Source: Dalbergia cochinchinensis
Taxonomy: Eukaryota > Streptophyta > Magnoliopsida > Fabales > Fabaceae
Length of the DNA stretch: 64,000 bases
Assembly (NCBI GenBank): GCA_031216125.1
Contig: CM062371.1
Location: 22,713,501 to 22,777,500 of the forward strand
Reading direction: 5' to 3'
Each line of letters begins with the position of its first letter. Position 1 is the stretch's first letter. The translations under genes and the position numbers were made by a program. This document shows positions 58,353 through 64,000 of the stretch, in pieces. The notes under the pieces were generated by a model that was given only the letters and a program-made list of their open reading frames with translations, searched no databases and was not told the DNA's origin.

Positions 58353-60706
58353 CTAAAGCACGGAACAATCGGTGCGGATTTTCCCATTCCTTGCATTCTT
58401 GACTCCAACGCGACCCAGTTTGGTGATGGCAGCAACGAAGTTGGCGTTGAAAGTGTTGCTGTTAGAGGCAAAGGAATTTACGGTGGCCCTGGATCTTTGG
58501 TCCGTGAAGAGGATCTGGTCCGAGGAGAAGAGACCCTTTCCTTGCAGAAGGTTCTTGTAATAGACATTGTCAAATGTGCGAGGGGTGGTTGGGTCCATGT
58601 TGATGGCTATCCTTGGGTCCACGTTCCTCGGGCACATTTGTTGTAGCTGGGTTGCGTATTGCCTGTTCAATGTTGGGTCCACCGGGCTTTGGCTGCTGAA
58701 GCTGTATATTCTATTGCTGAACCTGCTGCAGTGGGAGAATCCAAGGGTGTGTGCACCTGCAAAGTGCAAAATCACAATTAGCATATGTTGTGTGTTACTT
58801 GAGTGATTTGGATTAGTGGGTGTGCATCATCTTCGATGTGATGGTGATTTTAATTTTGTCTACTTATTTATCACGATTATAGAATGAATGGAATACCAAT
58901 ACCATGAGAAAGCCCGGTTTTGTACGTTACTCATTGCCTCTGTTTTTTTTTTTTTGCTCTCATCTTGAGTATATGATGAGTTTGGGAAATAAGTATGAAT
59001 AATTTTTTTTATTATATATACTTTTACACCAAACTAGCAGCCGCATAAATTGATTCGATAACATGTAAAGCGAAATTGATAAATAATTGTGTTTTTAATA
59101 TTTAATAGTTTAATACACGTCACTTGACAGATGGTGTCGATCCAATAATTGTGCTATTATTTCAATTTCACACAGATGAATAATTAACATGTTTTGATGG
59201 GACCTTGATAATAAAGTTAATCTATATACAAGATTTTATGAAATTTTTAATAATTGGTTAATGATGATAGTGTAAAATTTAGTTGCTTTAATATAGTGGA
59301 CTAACTAAGAATTTAACTTTAGTACCTTATCAATTTAGTTAGTGTTATATTATTGTTCAATTATACTTTTATTAAAAGCATAAAAGTCTGCGAATAACAA
59401 GTTGCCTAGTTACATGATTGATGCATCAACGTTACCTAGCAAAATTACAAAAGGAAAATGTTATGGCAATGGGGCCCATTATTAAGTCATGCAGGCGCGT
59501 TACCTGAGAGGGCAATCATGTCTGTTTGGGTGAGGCCGTTTGCCGCAAACAGGGAATTCAGCTGGTTCAAATTGAAGGTTGGTTGAGGGAGCCTCCCATT
59601 AACATCTGAAGCTCTTGAGACTAGCCCATCAAATCTTCCCAATTCAACCGTGTAAGAAGGTCCGCCAGCCTGCATATACATGCAATTGCATTCAAAAAAT
59701 TAACTAGGCTCCTATGTACTCACGAGTCATGCGTGTATGTGAAACCATTTTGTGCATCTGGCAAACCTTCAAGCCTTTGATAGAGACAATTCGTGACATT
59801 ACTTGAATTCTACGTAATTAAGCAGTCTAGTGTTCAATATTTGTTATCCCCTTCTAAAGGTTAAAGAAAACTACCTGAATTCGCACAAGTCTAAGAATCT
59901 ACTCTTAGGCCCACTCACAAAAAGCTACAGTGGGACTCGTATATAAATGAGTGAGTACATATTGAATAAAATTAATATGACCCACTTGTATTATAAATAT
60001 ATCTAAATATGATATGTTAAATTCGTAGCCATGTAAAAATTTCTGAAGGTCTGAAGTTTAAACTTCTGGAAGATATGTTAATGACAATGTGTTATCCACA
60101 CGAAAATGGAGTCTGATGAGTTATTGATGAATGATGAACAAACCAGCGCAATAACATCCCGGGTAGCCAAGGCTAGAATATCAGCACACGAGACTTTGTT
60201 CCTGCACTGTGGGACAGCATCCACTGCTGCTTTTGCTTTAATCACTGTGTCAAATCCATCACCCGCCAATGACAAATTGTCAGGGTGGTCCTTCTCTGCT
60301 TTGTTGTTTCCGGTGGATGCCACCAGCACTGATGCATCACAACCCTGAAATGTTGTTGAAGAAGACACAACAAAAATTAGAAAGTGTAAATGTAAAGGGT
60401 TCTTCTAACGTGTGTCACTTATTTTTTAATTAGCATTTTATATATAATATGGTCAATTAATCAAAGTAATGCAATTAATTGATTAATTACCTGGACAAAG
60501 CAATCATGGAAGAAGAGACGAAGGGTGGAAGGGACTGTGACAAATGTTTGTTGGAATTTCCTTTGAACTGCTTGCCTAACTATGCTTTCAAGATTGGGGC
60601 AGATGTTGGCATAGTGCTTTGGGCTAAGCTGTGCAGAAGTAGGGAATGGATAGAGAAACAGGCTCAATGAGAGTGACAATACAAGTATGAGGTTAAGACG
60701 ACCCAT
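58353..60706 (-). CDS. Class III (secretory) peroxidase, 4 exons, 328 aa
   Basis: A haem peroxidase of the cell wall/apoplast, using H2O2 to oxidise phenolics. The exons are 60,491-60,706, 60,144-60,344, 59,504-59,669 and 58,353-58,756, summing to 987 bases including the stop. All junctions are GT/AG. A signal peptide of about 25 residues ends at TSAQLS. The catalytic distal site LRLFFHDCFVQ ends exon 1 and GCDASVLV starts exon 2. VSCADILALATRDVI is in exon 2. The proximal haem-binding His is in SGAHTLGFSHC, whose codons span the exon 3/4 junction. Cysteines at the expected disulfide positions are visible (ICPN, HDC, GCDAS, QCRN, SCAD, SHC, MCPRN, DCSV). The 3-intron structure is the ancestral one for the family. 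It resembles the Arabidopsis peroxidase 51/73 type, judged by memory. No damage seen. Confidence 0.93.
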
Positions 60707-60809
60707 TGTTTTGCTGCCTTTGCAGTGAGGCGATAAAAGAGGACTAGAAATGGCAGAGATTTTGGTTTGAGAAGGTGTGAATGATGCGTAACTGGAAAAG
60801 TATGAGGGG

Positions 60810-60818
60810 GTATATATG
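60810..60818 (-). promoter_or_regulatory. TATA box of the peroxidase gene
   Basis: CTCATATATACC on the minus strand, about 105 bp upstream of the start codon at 60,706. Transcription starting roughly 30 bp downstream gives a 5' UTR of about 75 bases. Confidence 0.55.
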
Positions 60819-61550
60819 AGCTAACAAAGTTGTCGGGATCACGACTCTCAGGACTCACCAGCCAGTTGTTCTTGACTTCGTGGAATCTTTTTGTGCCCTT
60901 TTTACAGCGAGAAAGTTTATTTGCAATATATATATCATTTTTTTTATTTTGATTTCCCGAGGTATCCACTCAGACACAATAGCTAATCCTTTCATGTACT
61001 GCAGATCTAATTAAGGGCTAGATACTGGCAAAAAGTTCTAAACTTGCTTCATATCCGGGATGCTAACTAAACCCTCAATATTTGGTTAAAAATAGAGAGA
61101 GCCGCTCTACCATATCAACTCTCTGATCTTTTTGACATCATTATTGAATAGCTTCTTGTACATCATGTAAGTAAGACGAGAAATAAATAAAATAACAAAA
61201 ATTTGGAAAGAAAAAATATTGAAATGATTTTTAATGTACAAGTTTTATCGTGTCCCAAATGTCTCATTGAATTATTCAAATAACAAATCTCAAAGTTAAT
61301 TAATTGTAAGAAGACTGGCAGGCTCCGGAGCACTATTGAGGTTGGCTCTGTCTATGGACGCCTTCGTCCCATTCAAGGGACAGCTCTAATCTTTGTCAAG
61401 TCAAAGGTTTCGAGCTAGGACAGGGTGAGGGACCTGGTTTGAAGCTTAAATTCTCCATTTGCAATTAAAGTTGTGGATAACGTGAATAGGGAAACATTTA
61501 AGAGGGAAGAAAAAGGAAAGATGCAAGATAGATTTAGAGTTTTTATCAAA
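60819..61550. other. Peroxidase upstream region
   Basis: AT-rich promoter-side sequence with no ORF of interest. A GC-richer patch at 61,320-61,440 stands out from its surroundings but I could not assign it. Confidence 0.4.
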
Positions 61551-61566
61551 AAATTATTATTATTAC

Positions 61567-61608
<42 letters not shown>
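61551..61608 (+). repeat. (ATT)n microsatellite
   Basis: About 19 triplets of ATT with one interruption (ACT) near the start. The poly-leucine ORF spanning it is an artefact of this repeat. Confidence 0.95.
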
Positions 61609-61609
<1 letters not shown>

Positions 61610-61800
61610 TCATGTAACCAATATCCATGTCTTGCCTTCAAAATCCAAAATATTTTTCATTTTTCATTGTGTAACTGTATTTGAGGAGGGGAAAAGCAGG
61701 AGGCTGCCAAAATTTAGCACGAGAAGAATCTGGCACGTTAAGGTTAAATATAATATATCCTTGGGTCCCCCAAGGCCTTGACAAAAACGAAATTAAAAAA

Positions 61801-62351
61801 GGCAATTCTCAGGTGCAGTTCTCCGTATCTGCAGGTGGTGCAAATTTGTGACTCTCCCAACCAAGAAGATAGCACGGCAATTCTCAGGTGCACTTCTATA
61901 TGGTAGCATTTGGTTATTATCTTGAGACAGAATTATGGGGATAGAGATAGAAATACAGGGACAGTAAAAATGGAAACATAAAAAATATTGTCCTTGTATC
62001 GTGTTTGGTTGACAGAGACAGTAGAAACAGTTGATTGGTATTGACCTGCATTGACCACCATTGACCGGTGGTTGACCGGCATTGACTGGTGGCCAGACCA
62101 CCACCAAAGGTTACTATCTAAGGGGTTAAATTTCTATTTTCATGTCCTGTTCCCACTTCTTGGAAGGATAGAAATACAAAAAATTTCTGTTTCTCGGACG
62201 AAAAATTTTTCCGTCCTCATACCCAATCTTTGCCACCAAATATGATACAGAGACAAATTATCCTTGTATCTGTGTCCTAGGTCACAAACCAAATGCAACC
62301 TATATTGCAGTTGGTGCAAATTTTTGTGACTCTCAACCAAGAAGATAGCAC
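61801..62351 (+). repeat. Tandem duplication of ~76 bp, second copy split by a MITE
   Basis: Copy 1 (61,801-61,876) starts GGCAATTCTCAGGTGCA and ends CCAAGAAGATAGCAC. Copy 2 starts at 61,877 with the same words and is resumed at 62,301 after the MITE, ending at 62,351. Small differences (for example GGTGGTGCAAATTTG versus GTTGGTGCAAATTTTTG) show that some time has passed. Confidence 0.85.
61902..62300. mobile_element. MITE, 399 bp, TSD TATAT
   Basis: Ends GGTAGCATTTGGTTATTATC and, on the minus strand, GGTTGCATTTGGTTTGTGAC. TATAT is on both sides (61,897-61,901 and 62,301-62,305). The neighbouring tandem copy gives the unoccupied sequence. Subterminal parts share GATACAAGGA/TAGAGACAG-like words in opposite sense; the centre has repeats of TTGACC. 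No coding potential. Confidence 0.75.
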
Positions 62352-62679
62352 ATGTTCATATACCTTGAAGCCTGTGTCACCGTATTAAAACTAACCAGTG
62401 CTCTAAAATAGAAAGTTAAAGGTTTATAAATATTTAGCATTGAAAACTTACAAAAACTCCTCTTTTTTAATGCTAAGTTTTCTTTTTTAAAATCTTAACT
62501 ATTGCTCTTAGAGTACTAGTTAGATAAACCCTAAAATTAATGGTTAATTTGGAAAAATGACGTGTTTTATCATGGAAAACAAAATTTTGAGTGCATCATG
62601 GTCCATCTCCTTTTGTTTGAAACAAAATTTTTATATTCCAAAAAATAAGAAAAGGTGATCCACAAGGAACACGTAGATA

Positions 62680-63100
62680 ATGAAGCTATGCAACCGTACA
62701 TCGACCTTGGTTGCCATGACATCCTACGGTGTAGAAGAGTGTGTTCTTCCGCTGCTCCAACAGCATGGAGAATCCAAAATCAGAGACCTTGATAGGTTGT
62801 CAACAACTTTGAGCATGAGGTTCTGTGGTTTGAGCGATGTTCAGCACCGTTGCTATGGTAAAGGCAAAATGCAGAGACGAGATGCCAGATGAGCTCGCTA
62901 CTGCCAGTGAAGTCAACGACAAGGTAGATCTTGGTCCTTGTGGCCATGACCTCATAGGTGTGGAGGATCATGGGGCAGCGTATGGTATCGAGCTCACGGT
63001 CAGGCTCATGCACAATATGCGGCCATGGTAGTGCTGTCCACCGTCTTTAGCAAGTTGAAGGGATGGAGATGGAAAGGATGTTGGAGATTGTTAGGAAAAA
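62680..63100 (-). pseudogene. CIPK (CBL-interacting protein kinase) fragment, frameshifted
   Basis: Minus-strand frames follow the kinase domain in order. KTVDSTTM (near 63,040) corresponds to the linker before the alphaC helix. YEVMATRTKIYLVVDFTGSS (62,880-62,945) is beta4-beta5 and the hinge. LVSAFCLYHSNGAEHRS (about 62,830-62,880) replaces the catalytic HRDLKP loop, which is damaged. A frame with NLMLKVVDNL is then followed by GFSMLLEQRKN (near 62,770) in place of the DFG-containing stretch. It has multiple frame shifts and no intron, and lacks both ends. The pattern suits the intronless CIPK4/7-type group, so it may be a captured or decayed gene piece. Confidence 0.7.
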
Positions 63101-63330
63101 ATGTCATTACCCCCATGAGAACTACCCTTAAACATAGAGAAATAAAAATGGGAACACAATCACAACACATAAGCTTTGTGGCTTCACTTTGATCCATATA
63201 CTCAACCCCACTAAGTGAGATAAGGATTAATTGGTGTTGTTGTAATCACAACATAACAATTAATGTGTAAAACTCTAAAACAAGAGAAAAACCACAGCTT
63301 AGTAGCTTACCAAACGACTATCAGAGAATA

Positions 63331-64000
63331 CATTACAAAAAATGATGTTAATTATGGCAGTTAAATTAGGGCGGTTCTTTGGAACTGCCATAATATATAG
63401 TGAATTAAGGTGGTTTTGGTAACCGCCACAATTTTCATGAAAAAAATGGCGGTTCAATGTATAACTAACCGCCCTAATGTTCTTTTGATTTTTAAACACT
63501 GTCGTTTTCGGTTCTTCTAAACTTTTGGGGTTTAAAGAAATAAAAATAGAAAAAGGGGTTTAGGGTTGTTCTTGTTGTTTCCTCTCAAGTCCCATCTCAT
63601 TTTCTTTTCCAATGGCTGCCAAGGTGATGTCCACCTCAGCCTCGGCACCGCCGCCGTCCGCCTTTGTTTCATGCCTCGCGCTTCTCTCTCTCCATAAGCT
63701 TCCTCTGCTCTGCGAAGCTTCCTCTACTCTGCCTTCGCCGCTGTTACCTAAACACTGTGCTAAGCCGCTGCTTTCCCCTTTACTCTGCGACGCCACTGCT
63801 CCATGAAGCTTCCTCTGCTCTGCCCTTATCGCTGACGCCTCGATGCTGCCGCCTCATCGCGAGCTCAAGTGTGTGGTTTTCACTTCTCAGTCTCTGTAAG
63901 CCTCTCTCTCTCTTTCTTTCTCTCACTCTCTCTCTCGTTCATTAGCTTTGTCTCTATGGAAACTCACATGTTCAATTCATCTCATTTCTTCATGAAAAAC
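63331..64000. mobile_element. CACTA-type transposon terminus, runs off right edge
   Basis: The sequence starts CATTACAAAAAATGATG, a one-base variant of the CACTACAAAAAA-type end. It is followed by subterminal repeats in both orientations around GGCGGTT/AACCGCC: AGGGCGGTTCTTTGGAACTGCC at shortened form near 63,369, GGTGGTTTTGGTAACCGCC near 63,410, GGCGGTT near 63,449 and AACCGCC near 63,470. Such arrays are diagnostic of plant CACTA elements. The remaining part (to 64,000) is less AT-rich with a CT-rich run at 63,899-63,938. The short ORF MAAKVMSTSASAPPPSAFVS at 63,612 may be leader or captured sequence. The other end and transposase are outside the window. Confidence 0.65.

Noticed and set aside
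61320..61440. Weak likeness of STIEVGSVYG to STIELQSVYG of the ADA1-like protein
   Set aside because: Only about ten residues, no extension on either side; probably chance.
61473..61781. 102-codon ORF with a poly-Leu run
   Set aside because: The run is the ATT microsatellite; no supporting context.
1..64000. CRISPR arrays, bacterial operons, tRNA and rRNA genes
   Set aside because: No regularly spaced repeats of CRISPR kind and no rRNA sequence; the only tRNA-like promoter words belong to the SINE, and primer-site matches are retrotransposon primer sites.

Overview
This is nuclear DNA of a flowering plant. A four-exon class III peroxidase gene with canonical GT/AG introns, a plant-type SAGA subunit gene with an intron in its 5' UTR, and dense nested plant LTR retrotransposons all say so. 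The element types would suit a dicot, and a legume is my guess, but the species cannot be fixed from the sequence alone. The window divides into a repeat graveyard (about 1-52,550) and a gene-bearing end (about 53,000-61,000), followed by mixed transposon and pseudogene debris up to 64,000.

Repeat region, left to right. The window opens in a LINE endonuclease remnant (1-740, minus), then a hAT-like terminal-inverted-repeat element (871-2211) and a broken Ty1/copia fragment (4489-6376, plus) between 170-bp direct repeats. A plant-mobile-domain-like (PMD) coding remnant on the minus strand (24,560 down to about 7,600) is split by an Athila-like Ty3/gypsy element (8308-23,835, TSD TTAAG). That element contains an LTR-like unit 'A' (9956-18,106, minus, TSD TGATG), which itself contains a solo-LTR-like Tat/Ogre-type unit 'D' (11,833-14,928, TSD ATGAG). 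A second PMD-like remnant (46,450 down to about 27,480) is split by a Tork/Tnt1-like copia element (28,452-45,937, minus). The copia holds a second copy of the LTR-like unit, 'B' (29,596-34,649, plus, TSD TCATA), and, inside its right LTR, a gypsy-like element 'C' with 3.1-kb LTRs and only a 1.1-kb interior (38,197-45,472, TSD CTACG). A long foldback hairpin (46,651-47,077), a LINE (47,880-52,170, minus) split by a 1.5-kb insertion, and a tandemly duplicated SINE (52,264-52,535) finish the repeat block.

Genes. An ADA1/TADA1-like SAGA subunit (CDS 53,985-54,986, plus) and a peroxidase (58,353-60,706, minus) are the only apparently intact host genes, arranged convergently. They are unrelated: one is a nuclear transcription co-activator subunit and the other a secreted haem peroxidase. 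Downstream are a MITE inside a tandem duplication (61,902-62,300), a frameshifted CIPK kinase fragment (62,680-63,100, minus) and one end of a CACTA-type transposon that leaves the window (63,331-64,000).

The most unusual item is the A/B family. These are two independently inserted, TG...CA-ended units of about 5.05 kb without internal LTRs. Each carries a conserved TATA box, a conserved tandem repeat, three copies of a GC-rich motif and a conserved GC-rich ORF of 173-174 codons that I do not recognise.
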